Below are positions 8,807-19,345 of a stretch of DNA of 64,000 nt, piece after piece. The notes under the pieces are model-generated. The model worked only from the letters and a program-made list of their open reading frames with translations, was not told the DNA's origin and did no database searches. The stretch's first letter is position 1; each line of letters starts with the position of its first letter. Both the position numbers and the translations under genes were made by a program. This stretch comes from Acholoe squamosa (taxonomy: Eukaryota; Annelida; Polychaeta; Phyllodocida; Polynoidae): positions 39,344,002-39,408,001 of the forward strand of contig OX439046.1 of NCBI GenBank assembly GCA_949317995.1, given 5' to 3'.

Positions 8807-11694
8807 TCTGTACTTACTCCAGAGACACTCTCCTGTCTACGAGGGACAGGTTTTTCAGCCATACATTCTGGAGCATAATGCCCCAGTTTCTGGCATCTGA
8901 AACATCTCCTCTGAGATTTGTCAACTCTCGGTCTCTTTAGAGCTTCTGTTAATCCGGCTAATAATGTTTCCATCATGTTAGTCGGAGCAACAGGGGCTGC
9001 TACAGTTGGGTTCGCCGTAGAGGCTACACTGCCAGGTTGAGTTGATCCGGAAGCTGTTTTACCAGCAACAGATCCTCCTCTCCCTCTCGAATGTACTTTC
9101 CTATACCGCTTTTGTCGGTAATACTTTCCAGCTACATGGACTGAACCAATATAATCTCCGTTTTCATCGGAGACATATTCATCTTTCTCATCAACTTCAT
9201 TCGATTCAACCGGAGCTAATTGGGAAGTATCGTATACCGGAGCAGGTGTACCTCCATATTGGAATGGAGCTGCTCTTATTGGATTAGGTCCGAGACCTAC
9301 CAAACGTTTCTTCATGTCATGTCCATCGATTGCTATGAACAGATCACTGAAGGAAGTGTCATCTTTCCAAGAGTCCCAGACCACTTGCTTGTGATCCGGA
9401 TCACGCAATCCACTGTAGAATTGTATAAACAATTCTTGTAGATAACAATCATCATCGTGAGCCCAATTTGGACGTGCTTTCGAAAGCAAGTCCTGTAGCT
9501 CCAAACCAAAGACTTTGTGTGATTCTTTAGGTTTTTGTGTCCTCTTCTTGAAGCTTACCCACGGATCTTCTCTAACGATTGATCCAAACAGGTATGCGGC
9601 ACATTCGACCAGTTGATCATAAGTACCGTATATTCCGTAAGCTGCTCTCCATTGGTTGAGGGCTACTTTTCCGCCTTTATTTAACCAACAGATCAAATAT
9701 GGCAGAGCTTCTTCTTTTGTCCAGCCACTACAATTGACTTCGTCAACAAAAGCTTGATACCTGTCCTTCCATGGATCATTAGAATCATATGGAGGGGGTA
9801 TCCGTGCCTGCCTACGTGCCGGATTATTACATCCGCGTAGTCTATCTGCTTCTCGCATGCTCCAGTTCATGACTTCCATGCCGTCTGCTCCCTTTCGGTA
9901 GCAGTCAATGCCAAGGTTTTGTATACATTGGCTTCTATCAAAGATGGTTTGCATCCCTGCAGGCATAGAAGTTCTCCTGTTAGGTTTCCTGCCATCTCCT
10001 CCTGATCCTGATCCTCCGAATCCGGATCCTCCTGGGCCGCCTGGAGGGTTTCCTCTTGGTGGACCATTATTATTATAGCCTCCAGATGAACCACCAGGGT
10101 ATCCACTATTGTGACCGGTGTTTCCAGAAGAAGCATATCTAGGGTAAGAATCATTTTGATTCCATCCCTGGTTATAGCTATTACCATTCTGATAATTGCC
10201 ACTTCCCGATGGATTATAATTATTTCTATATCCATAGGAAGATGTTCTCGGTTGGTGCGTACCGCCGTTGATATTGTTTTGTGGCGGATTTGGTCTCGGA
10301 AAACGTCCATCAGTAGGACCATTACCAGAACCTGGGGGTGGATTCGGTAATCTTGGTACTGCTGGTGTACTGTGGCCGGGTTGGGGGAAATATGAAGGTG
10401 GTGTCAACATATGTCTCATTGGTCCGGGTGCTCTTGGTTGTGCCACGGGTGAATTATTATTATTCCCTGTAGCACCATCGTGAGTCGCTTTGATTTTGTG
10501 ACTCAAATCTGGTATGGGTGGTGCTGGTCCTATCGTATCCAGCATTGGAACTACTGGTTTAGATGCGGTTCCATTTACTGCAGCGTTATCCGGTTTCTTA
10601 TAGATTCCGGATACCACATTCTTGTCAGCCCCATCATCAACGAATGGGCTGTATCTAATTGGGGTTGCATCTTTAGATGTCTTTCCCAACATTGTAGATA
10701 CCACAGCTGGGTCTATATTACCTATAGTTAACTGGGCTGCTTCTACATATTTATCTAGAGTTATTGCAGTAGCCTGCAATTCCTGAAGCTCATTCGTGAG
10801 TTTCTGTCTATCCTCCTCCAGTTGTTTGTTGTAAGCTATGATGCCTACCCGGATGGTCTCATTATCTTCAGCTTGTTTACTGCACTGAAGTTTCAATTTA
10901 TCCAACTCCTCCTGATAATGGCGAATTTCGGATTCGAATTTTGCCTTATCAAGGTTTAGTTGGTCGTTCGTATCTATGTATGTTTGGATACGAATGTGCC
11001 TATTGTCATATTCTTTATTGAATGAATCTCTCATAGATTGAAGTTTTAGTTCTTCACTCTCGAGTTCTTTCATGTACTCGCTCCTTCTGGCTTCGAATTC
11101 CTTTCGCATGCCAGTTAGGTCCTCTTCCATTTGAAGTTTTTCATGCAGTACTTCATCCTTAGCTTTGACCAAGGTATTTAAATTCTCGTTCAAAGTTACA
11201 TAAGTTTCATTCAACAACAGGACATCCGGTCGTTTTAATTCTTCACCTTCCGGTACCGCATAGGTTAAGTCGCCATCTATAGCGCTATAATCTAATATTG
11301 GTAATTCGGGCCTGGGTAACCTATAAGGTAGTTCTCCGAATGTTACCCTTTTTCGCATTGGTGCCGGATGTTCTGGGTTAGTACTACCACCGACTTCAAA
11401 CATCGAATCACATAATTCGTCAACAATTGAATGCTGGCCTATTAAGTTACTATGTCTCTGTATGGACTGTTCGCGTCGTACAGAGTCTGGCAGATTCTCC
11501 TCACTATCATTATAGTGGGGTCCGGGATCTCTCCAGGATGCTGATTCTGCATCTTGTGGGTCCGAATGGGCTTGGAGCATTAGCGATCCATTTCCATTCT
11601 CTTGGGCAAGTGATTGCCCTGCTGGGTTAGCTTCCCTAAGGGTGTCTAACCCATGTACTAGCCGTTCGGACGTTATAACGTCCGGGCTATACAC
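8797..11694 (-). CDS. gag: Ty3-A Gag with long N-terminal coiled coil and CCHC knuckle
   Basis: Uninterrupted 965-codon frame. Residues about 155-310 are strongly heptad-like (predicted coiled coil); 385-470 are Pro-rich; 470-575 are Gly/Asn/Ser-rich low complexity; about 590-800 resemble a retrotransposon Gag capsid region (WKDRYQAF, GWTKEEALPYL, SFKKRTQKP); and a CX2CX4HX4C knuckle lies at 931-944. The capsid and nucleocapsid parts have ordinary size, but nearly 600 residues precede them, far longer than usual Ty3 Gag. The start is uncertain: the frame opens with GTG at 11694, an ACG (11671-11673) stands where the decayed copy has ATG, and the first in-frame ATG is at 11580. Gag should form the particle and bind element RNA. 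Confidence 0.88.
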   Translation of the reverse strand: MYSPDVITSERLVHGLDTLREANPAGQSLAQENGNGSLMLQAHSDPQDAESASWRDPGPHYNDSEENLPDSVRREQSIQRHSNLIGQHSIVDELCDSMFEVGGSTNPEHPAPMRKRVTFGELPYRLPRPELPILDYSAIDGDLTYAVPEGEELKRPDVLLLNETYVTLNENLNTLVKAKDEVLHEKLQMEEDLTGMRKEFEARRSEYMKELESEELKLQSMRDSFNKEYDNRHIRIQTYIDTNDQLNLDKAKFESEIRHYQEELDKLKLQCSKQAEDNETIRVGIIAYNKQLEEDRQKLTNELQELQATAITLDKYVEAAQLTIGNIDPAVVSTMLGKTSKDATPIRYSPFVDDGADKNVVSGIYKKPDNAAVNGTASKPVVPMLDTIGPAPPIPDLSHKIKATHDGATGNNNNSPVAQPRAPGPMRHMLTPPSYFPQPGHSTPAVPRLPNPPPGSGNGPTDGRFPRPNPPQNNINGGTHQPRTSSYGYRNNYNPSGSGNYQNGNSYNQGWNQNDSYPRYASSGNTGHNSGYPGGSSGGYNNNGPPRGNPPGGPGGSGFGGSGSGGDGRKPNRRTSMPAGMQTIFDRSQCIQNLGIDCYRKGADGMEVMNWSMREADRLRGCNNPARRQARIPPPYDSNDPWKDRYQAFVDEVNCSGWTKEEALPYLICWLNKGGKVALNQWRAAYGIYGTYDQLVECAAYLFGSIVREDPWVSFKKRTQKPKESHKVFGLELQDLLSKARPNWAHDDDCYLQELFIQFYSGLRDPDHKQVVWDSWKDDTSFSDLFIAIDGHDMKKRLVGLGPNPIRAAPFQYGGTPAPVYDTSQLAPVESNEVDEKDEYVSDENGDYIGSVHVAGKYYRQKRYRKVHSRGRGGSVAGKTASGSTQPGSVASTANPTVAAPVAPTNMMETLLAGLTEALKRPRVDKSQRRCFRCQKLGHYAPECMAEKPVPRRQESVSGVSTEEN

Positions 11695-11702
11695 CAGAAT
11701 AT

Positions 11703-11718
11703 CCTGGTCACGGCACCA
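11703..11718 (-). other. Primer-binding site of Ty3-A
   Basis: One base inside the LTR the minus strand reads TGGTGCCGTGACCAGG. It starts with TGG, as expected for pairing with a tRNA 3' CCA end. The same position in the other copies reads TGGTGCCCTGACCAG (19301) and TGGTGCCATGACCAG (31923). The priming tRNA was not identified. Confidence 0.7.
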
Positions 11719-11719
11719 G

Positions 11720-12094
11720 TGTAAGGGTTTGTGGCCTTACGGACCTGGGGGGTTCGGGTCTTACGATTCGGAAAGAAAGAGTAAGACAGTATTCCAAGTG
11801 TATGCCAACGGTTAGGTTTATTACTTAATGCACACTCACGGCTGCCGAATGATATCAAAGAGGCAGCTAATATTAAAAGACAGTGGTTTACATAGTGTGG
11901 AGGCCAGAAGGGCCTCTGACGTAGCGGCTGAGCCCTGGGCTTTATATACGGACCCAGGTGTTCGTCGTCAGATGTCCCCACAGACCCGGATCGGTGCTGC
12001 CACCTATCCGGAACCTGAGGAACGTCCGACGACTCGACTCACCCGCCACGTCAGACGGTACCCAACTCCTATGGTAGTAAAGTGTACCTCTACA
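11720..12094 (-). repeat. LTR of Ty3-A (375 bp)
   Basis: In element orientation the LTR starts TGTAGAGGTAC and ends CCCTTACA, giving TG...CA ends. It contains a TATATAAAG box followed by a conserved GCTACGTCAGAGGCC stretch and an AATAAA polyadenylation signal. It matches the solo LTR at 35639-36014 and the LTR at 18955-19299 along their lengths. A TGACGTGG word, resembling an ATF/XBP1 site, is present here and in the solo LTR but mutated in the 18955 copy. It is the 5' LTR because the primer-binding site and gag follow it. Confidence 0.85.
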
Positions 12095-12104
12095 CCGTTT
12101 TGCT

Positions 12105-12610
12105 AAGGCAATTATGATGTGTTGCTAAGATATTCATGATGCATTGCTAAGGTCTTTGTGATGCGTTGCCAAGGTATTCCTGGTGCATTGCTAAGGTATT
12201 CATGGTGTGTTGCTAAGGTAATCATGATGAATTGCTTAGGTATTCATGATGTGTTGCTAAGGTAATCATAATCCATTGCTAAGGTATTCATGATGTGTTG
12301 TGAAGGAGTGAGTGAGTAATAGATGTTTAACACCATTTCGACAGCTAAGGTCATATTCATGGCGAGAACTATATTACACAATTTCACAGGGGAATGTGTC
12401 AGTGCCTGCGCATATGTGCACCACACACATCCCAAGGGGATAGGAAAGAGGAGAAATAGACCCTTTTAAGTAGGCTAGGGAAGCCTGTGTGTTGTAAAGG
12501 TATTCATGATGTGTTGCTAAGGTCTTAATGGTATTCTGTGATGCTAAGGTATTCATGGTATTCATGATGCGTTGCTAAGGTATTCATGATGCATTCGTAT
12601 TGTATTCATG
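12105..12610. repeat. Tandem repeat of about 22 bp split by a SINE
   Basis: Units resembling GTTGCTAAGGTATTCATGAT repeat about nine times in 12105-12300 and a further four or so times in 12495-12610. A SINE-like block (12309-12488) separates the two halves. The units vary (GATGT, GATGC, GGTGT endings), so this is an imperfect minisatellite. Confidence 0.75.
12309..12488 (-). mobile_element. SINE-like copy, tail type I
   Basis: About 180 bp sharing its whole length with 52417-52573. On the minus strand it begins GGCTTCCCTAGCC, carries GATGTGTGTGGTGCACATATG, and ends near GTTAAACATCTATTACTC with ACTC repeats. It sits inside the 22-bp tandem array. Its front half is also shared with the type II copies at 52221-52402 and 52711-52891, which have a different tail. 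The pol III promoter boxes are not obvious. Confidence 0.6.
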
Positions 12611-14608
12611 ATGTCCCTATCCCTAGTACTAAAATGATAATAGAATGGAGGACAATGGAGCCAAGGCATGTGCTGCAAGAATAACATGTAGGCAAGGTCC
12701 TAATATTGCATACTATAGCTACCCTTAAATGTCTAAATGTCATACCTCTTAGGACTGATTCATATTAAACAAGCTAGGTTTAATATTGGACTTGTTGACT
12801 ACCTATTAAAAGGGTGAGTGGTTCCTTCAACTAATCCGTCAATATCACAGTCTCCAAGCACTAACACTCCTAATTGGAAACTAGGTAAGGTATTCTAACC
12901 AAGCCTATGGTGGAGTGAGAGGTGTATGGCATATTCACAAACCGTGAAGACACCTGTAACTCTCCAATCCCAAACACACCAAATTGGAACATGGGATGAG
13001 TTTGATACAAAGCCTCTACTTACTATAGAACAAAGCAGAATTGACCACAGCTAATCCCCACCAGTTCACTGTCCTACATTAAGTTGTATATTGACTTAAC
13101 ATGGTTGGGTTACAGACTAACCCTATACAAGGATTATATTTCTTGGGGCTACTTTCAGTCCTTTTCCACATAGTATATATAGATGTAAGTAAGTTAGTGG
13201 CAAGCCACTAACTTAATAAAACCAGCCATCTTTCTACACCCAATTTTTCATACAAATTACTCATACAACTTTCTCACAACCACTTTGTGAGAAAGAGACA
13301 CATAGCATACATTGGAACCCCCTCTGTCTTCCTTGTCAAACTAAATTTGACACATAGATACCTTGGACAAAATCAATATCAAGATTTTCATCTTTCATCC
13401 AACACCCCCCCCCCCCTCTATGAAATTCGTCCAGTACATTGACTTAGTTGAACAGTTTGACATGGTGCAGTAGTGTACTGTCCTCATTTTATATCCATGA
13501 GTGACACCTTCTCAATGGTGTCCATTGGATACCTAAATATACAGGTATCCATGAGTAATTACATCTGAATAGTTTCCAATATATACCTAAATATACAGCT
13601 ATCTATGAGTAAAAACATCGTTAGTTTCCTGGCTACTTAAATATACAGGTATCCATAAGTGATGCCTTCTCAATAGTGTCCACCAGATACAGGTATCCAT
13701 GAGTTATGCATTACTAATACTGTAATACAGCCCAACCATTTTACAGCAGCTCACTGCTTGAACTTATGCAGACAGCAGTCTATCATATCAATCATATTCA
13801 CCACAAGACAGGGATATTATTGTTCAAGGAAATAATGACAATGTCTTTGTTTCATGTATAATTCTAATTCTATGAGAGGAGAGGGAAAGGGTGATTAAAA
13901 GGGTCATTCACTTCTATTAAGGGGCCTAACAACCCTGAAAATGATGGGATCTAACCAGCATTCTGACTTAATCTCCTATTATCAGGGGAATAGATGTATC
14001 CTGATCCTTATGGCACTTTCTATATACTACTTACACCATGTGGCTGCGTTCTTGCAATCTTTGATAAGCTCAAAAAACCAATACAGATAAAGATACTCCA
14101 TATTTTTCTAGTACTGATGTAAAGGGGATTTCAAACCGTATTTTTTGGTATTACTTTTATATTTTCAAAAACCATATTATTGAATAAGCAGAGGAGGTTT
14201 GAAGCTGAAGTGCAGTTTCAGTTGATCAGGTGCATTCCAATTTTACTTCCCAAGAACCTTGGATACCCTACAGCGTATTTTGCCTAATATTGACATAATA
14301 TATTGATATCTTAAAAATGTCACTGTGCTATATCGCAGTATTGACAGCGATGTGTCAATATTGTATCAAATGTCAATGACATTCCTAGGTGTGTTCTGTC
14401 CTTTGATGAATTAAGACACCTAGATATATGATAATTCGGTAGTTTTGATAAAGGGTTGTCAGTATTCCTACTGCATGAACTTACGTGGCTTGAAGATGAT
14501 CCAGTGTGCCCCTGGCTGTGTCCTTATTGACATCACTAGTCTTGCTAAGAACGTGCCTGTGGGCAACAAATGGTTAAAATGGTGTGCAAAATAATTTCAT
14601 AAAATCAT
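12611..14608. other. No gene seen; includes a roughly 63-bp tandem repeat
   Basis: No ORF of note on either strand. At about 13492-13707 some four imperfect units of roughly 55-65 bp share TATCCATGAG and CTAAATATACAGG. A run of C follows 13405. The rest looks like unique or very old repetitive non-coding DNA. Confidence 0.5.
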
Positions 14609-14861
14609 TTACCGTAATCTCCCGCGTATAAGGCGCAGCCTGCATATAAGGCGCACCCCCAACTCAGGGAGGCCTGTTCCATGTATAAGGCGCACCTATA
14701 AGGGCAGATTTTTGTTAATTTAGTACTGTTCTATAGTAAAAATACCCCCCCCCCCTATAAGGCGCACCCCAAACTCAAGGCAATGTCCCTCCCATGTATA
14801 AGACTCAGCAGCATTTTGTTTGGCGTATAAGACGCGCCTTATACGCGGGAGATTATGGTAA
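14609..14861. mobile_element. MITE with CGTATAAGGCGC inverted ends (copy A)
   Basis: About 253 bp bounded by TTACCGTAATCTCCCGCG and its near-perfect inverse complement, giving roughly 28-bp terminal inverted repeats. TATAAGGCGCACC words recur inside. The flanks read TCAT on both sides, a possible 4-bp target duplication. No ORF is present, so it would be non-autonomous. The superfamily is not assigned. Confidence 0.65.
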
Positions 14862-15881
14862 TCATAAATTTGCGAGACAAAACTTACATATCGTCACCTT
14901 GGTGCAACAAGGTTGTATCTGCAGTTTTTAAGTTTTGCAGGAGAGGCAAAAGTTGCAAAATGTTGTAGACCATAATAGAATAGCAGAGAGTAGTCTTTTG
15001 AGACTTGGCGCACATATCTAGTTTTAGTTGTTGGCGATGGAATAATAGAAAATATGTGAACAGATGTGAATTTATTTCATGTTAGGAATGAACCTTACTA
15101 TAGATTTGTATGGGAACACCCATTCCTCACAGGGGCGTGAAGAAACTGAATCTGATCATCCACAGCCCATTTTCCACTGTGACATCTTCAAAATAGCCTC
15201 AAACCCCTCACCAAAATAGTGAATTTTGAAGGTTTTTTTTTGTTTTACCAAAATAAATAAATACAGAGATCCACTTGATTTGCTCCAAACCTTAATGTTT
15301 TTCACTCTTTAGCCTCTTCTCCCCTTTTCATTTTGTATACTACATATAGTATCCACCATGTTTGATGGGGTAACTGCCAATTACCGTACACAGTCGTCCA
15401 CAAAATCGTTTATATAATGAAATATAATGAAAGGAGTAATTAAATTAATGTTTTAACACCAGATGCATTTCTGAATCTTAAAATGCTCTAATGCTAATCT
15501 GCCATAGGGCTCCAAATGATGAAATGTCTAATCTGCAAATAAAATCAAAAGTATGAGATGTATTCTGAAAATTCCTTCACTAATAAGTAAAGTACACACA
15601 CTGTTGTTATCACATTAGAATAGTGAGCAGGAATAGTCCATAGCAGAGGAGTCACAAACAAAAATAGATTACAAGGCCTCCCTATCCTTTACACCGTGGC
15701 GACTGTGAACCATACACTAGTCTACTCATCTCACGAGTAGTACTCACTAGTCGCCGCGCTAATTACACTATTGACCTTTTAATCAAGAGAAAGTATGCAG
15801 CATTATTAGCAATACTACTGCCACAGTTTGTGCTGCCATCTGGTGTAAAGTCATACGTGTATGTCCTGAACTCATTAACTA
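14862..15881. other. No feature seen
   Basis: AT-rich sequence with no substantial ORF and no obvious repeat structure apart from short homopolymers. Confidence 0.4.
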
Positions 15882-16620
15882 CCGTAAACTCCCGCGTATA
15901 AGACGCGTCCTCTACGCCAAACAAATGCCTTGTGCATCTTATAGGATTTTTTCAAGTTCGGGGTGCGTCTTATACGCGGGGTTTTCCAACATCTCATTTG
16001 GGAAAATGCGCCGATGACAGCTTGAACTCATATAGCCAGCAGCGCGGCAGACCGGGAGGTGTCGACGCGCTCGGCGGGTTTGACGCCGACCGTGTGCCGA
16101 TGACAGCTTGAACTCATATAGCCAGCACCGCGGCAGACCGGGAGGCGTCGACGCGCTCAGCGGGTTTGACGCCGACTGTGTGGCGATGACAGCTTGAACT
16201 CATAGCGCCAGCACCGCGGCAGACCGGTCGCTGTAGATTTGCTCGGCGGGCAAAACGCCGACCGTGCGCCGATGACAGCATAGACTCAACAGGTTGACAA
16301 TGCGGTGTGGCTTGCCGGGGTGTAGGGAACACGTGGGCCGATGACAGCATCGACTCATAGCGCTAGCAGCGCGGCAGCAGTGTACAGGCGCTCAGCGGGT
16401 TTGACACCGACCGTGTGCCGATGACAGCTTGAACTCATAGAGCCTGGGGGTGGGGGGCGGGGGTGCGTCTTATACGCGAACCCCCCCTTGGTGAGTTGGG
16501 GGGGGCGTCTTGTACGGGGGGTTTTCTAAATATCGATTCAGGGGGGTTGGATGCATCTTCTACGCGAACCAGCATACCCTGAGTTTGGGGAGCGTCTTCT
16601 ACGCGGGAGATTACGGTACT
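15882..16620. mobile_element. MITE copy B carrying an internal tandem array
   Basis: The left end reads TACCGTAAACTCCCGCGTA and the right end CGCGGGAGATTACGGTA, the same termini as copy A. The interior (about 16005-16440) is a GC-rich tandem array: GCCGATGACAGC starts near 16010, 16096, 16182, 16267, 16337 and 16417, giving units of about 70-86 bp that include GGCGGGTTTGACGCCGACCG. The GC-rich array contrasts sharply with its surroundings. Confidence 0.6.
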
Positions 16621-17335
16621 GATGATGCCAAAATGGGTGATGCCAATTGGCATCATTTTAAAAACTACAAAACAGTTCATATTTGGAGAGGAATAATACT
16701 CTGATTGGCATAATTTTTTCACACGTTATAGATAAGATGGGTTCCTTCCAAGCTAAATTTGTTATTTGTTTATAATAAGTCCTCCCATTGACTATGTAGG
16801 CCCACACTGTTATTATAGGGAAGTACCCTCATCTTCTAGAGACATGGCATGCTGTAAACCAGTAGTCTATGATAGGGGTGTGATTTTTGGTCCATAGAGA
16901 ATGGGTTAAATGATTCCTAGAATAACACCAGGTGGCAGGAGAAACTGTGGCAGCAGTATTGTTTATAGTGCTGTGTGGAATCTCTTGATTAAAAGTTGAA
17001 TAGTACAATTAATAAAGCTCTCTGTGAGTGGGGTGTACATGCTTTTACAGCCACCTTTATGGTGATCAGAATGGTATGCTTCATTCAGCAATTGAGGGGT
17101 AAATAGAGCACCATGGTTAAAGAAAATACATGACCAGTTGGGGTATTGAGATAAATCATATGATTTGGTAATGGTTTGGCCTAACCCCTCTGGTTGCGCC
17201 TTGTACGCGGACCAGCCTCCCTTAGTTGGGGGTGCGCCTTATAAAACGGGTTTTAAAAGCTAATCAGAAGCAGTAGGTGCGCCTTCTACGTGAACCACCC
17301 TTCTCTGAGTTGAGGGTGTGCCTCTACGTGGGAGA
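16621..17335. repeat. Interspersed repeat, copy 1, with an adjoining CGTATAAG-type end
   Basis: 16625-17140 aligns, with many differences, to 22165-22690; shared landmarks include TCTAGAGACATGGCATGCTG, ACACCAGGTGGCAG and CTCAGTGAGTGGGGTGTACA-like text. Both copies run into CGTATAAG-type terminal sequence (about 17190-17335 here; 22703-22816 there), so this may be the body of a longer non-autonomous DNA transposon. It contains no ORF. Confidence 0.5.
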
Positions 17336-17516
17336 AAATTGGGCGTTGTGCATTGAAGCACAGAAGGCTCAGGGTAGGTACCATAAAACCCTCTATCAAC
17401 CCTGTAGGGTCACAGGAATCAGCACTTGCAAAATATTGACTAATTACTTACAAATAGAGACTATTATCTATACATGTACTGACACCAGTCTGGCATAATC
17501 TTCTCTTACTAAACCC

Positions 17517-17650
17517 CTTGGACCACTGGCCCCCTGGTGTGCTGGCCCCCCAGACACCTGGTCACCCAGACACCTGGCCCCTGGACACCTGGCCCCCCGG
17601 ACACCTAGCCCCCGGACACCTGGCCCCCTGGAAACCTAGCCCCCTCACTC
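17517..17650. repeat. CACCTGGCCCCC minisatellite
   Basis: Short repeats of roughly 12-17 bp around GGACACCTGGCCCCC, about nine units. A plus-strand reading frame crosses it, but only because the repeat lacks stops in that frame. Confidence 0.7.
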
Positions 17651-18954
17651 CCAAATCCCTCCCTCATAAATCTATTCACTTGAGCAAGTCAAATGTCAAT
17701 TCACCAGGAGTTAGTGACTATTCTCTTTTTATTCTTATATCATTGAACAAAAGCGTCTCGCATTTAGACGCCTTTGTTTAATCTATGTAAGAATAAAGAG
17801 AGAAAAGTCGGGCTAGGACCTAAGCCTATGGGGAAGTGGATTGGAGAATCCTTCAAAAGTGATTTTTTTTTTTTTAAATAATCATGGTAAATAGATGAGT
17901 GCATGTGTAGTTGTTTTTTCTTGCATGAATATACAGACAAATATATGAACTAATTGCCTATAACAATTTTATTAATGTATAACTTTTATTTCCCATAGAA
18001 AATGTAAACTGAAAAATGGACTTTTGTTTATTTTTAAACTCCACCACCTACCGAGCGGTATAGACTCAGGGTGGTCTCTGAGCCAATTACGGTAGTATGG
18101 TACATAGTGTACTGCCATGTTGAGACAATTTTATAAGGTGCATCTGGGCTTAGTTTCAGATGAGCCCTTTACGCCAGGTATTACAGTTTTACATTTGATG
18201 ATGCGTTGTAATCCTATTGCCTTCAGCAACAGGCTAAATGATGACAATGCTAATCACCTACTAGATTAAATAAGCAAATATACATACACTAGATTTCTCT
18301 CTAGCATCTTTGTCACAAACTTCTCGCTGCTTTTTGACATCGGAACCCATTTGGAATACACATTTGGCCAGATATGGAAGTGTTTAAATTGCTCTGGTTC
18401 TGGAATAAAAAAACATAAACACATCTTAATACGTGTATATGACAAATTGAAGGAAGTCAAGGACCTAATCTCAAAAGTGGATACTGGTAAACCAAACATG
18501 AAGGTTAAGTTTAGGCCATTGGCCTATGTTGCCATTGACATTTAAATGTTCTATGTCATTGTCTATGTCCTATGTCATTGCTGCATGAGTTAAACAACAA
18601 ATGGGCATGTATGCACTATTAGCCCTTAAAGGGTTAAGGTGTTCCTTAAAGGGTTAATGGTCAGTGGTCATTTGACATGCCCCAGGATGACAGCTATTAA
18701 CCTTAATAGCCACAGAGTTAATCCTCCTCGCACCTTTCTTTGTTTATACTATACTATAATGACACACATTTCCTACCTGGTCTATCAACACGAGTTATGG
18801 ATGGCTTTGAATGAATTACATGTAGATTCTCTCTTTGTGAAGTTTGTGGTGCACACAAAATATTCGTGCAAATGCAAGTGTGTAATTTTTCTCTATGTTC
18901 TATTGTAGCAGAATCAGGGTCCAGTTACCATATCTTTAATTATGAAGATATTAC
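17651..18954. other. No gene seen before the LTR
   Basis: Non-coding, AT-rich sequence. GAACAAAAGCGTCTCGCA at 17745 and its surroundings form a small imperfect hairpin. I see no coding frame with recognisable content. Confidence 0.4.
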
Positions 18955-19299
18955 TGTAGAGGTATACCGGTACGTATATTGTTATAAGGTGTCGTCTGGC
19001 ATGGCGGGTGAGTCCTGTCGCTGGGTGTTTCTAAGGTTTCGGATAGGTGGCAGCACTGATCCGGACCAATGGGACATCTGGCGACAACCACTGGGGTACC
19101 TATATAAGGTCCTGGGCTCAGTCGCTACGTCAGAGGCCCTTCAGGCCTCTGTATCGAACACTACTAAAAGAATAGATTAGCTGCCCCCTACACCCTCCGG
19201 GTAGCTGCTAGTGTTAATAAAACCATTGGCATACACTCAAATCTTTTCCTCCCTAATAGCTAGACTCAAACCACCAAACTGGTAAAACAAACCATTACA
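18955..19299 (+). repeat. 5' LTR of the decayed Ty3-A relative (345 bp)
   Basis: Starts TGTAGAGGTATAC and ends CCATTACA. It contains a TATATAAGG box, GCTACGTCAGAGGCC and AATAAA in the same order as the LTR at 11720-12094. Several CpGs of the other copies are TG or CA here, consistent with age and methylation decay. The primer-binding site TGGTGCCCTGACCAG follows at 19301-19315. Confidence 0.85.
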
Positions 19300-19345
19300 T
19301 TGGTGCCCTGACCAGTTAATTCTGGTGTATAGCCCGGACGTTATA

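Larger units (their letters stand above)
1..12094 (-). mobile_element. Ty3/gypsy retrotransposon Ty3-A (one LTR plus gag, pol and a third ORF)
   Basis: Read on the minus strand the order is LTR (12094-11720), primer-binding site, gag, pol (protease, RT, RNase H, integrase) and a third large ORF, then more than 1.1 kb of non-coding sequence running out of the left edge. The protease-RT-RNase H-integrase order and a GPF motif in the integrase tail define Ty3/gypsy. All three ORFs are uninterrupted, unlike every other Ty3 copy here, so this is the youngest copy. No second LTR is seen in 1-1142, so the element either continues left of the window or has lost that end. At more than 12 kb it is long for the group. 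A target-site duplication cannot be tested. Confidence 0.9.
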
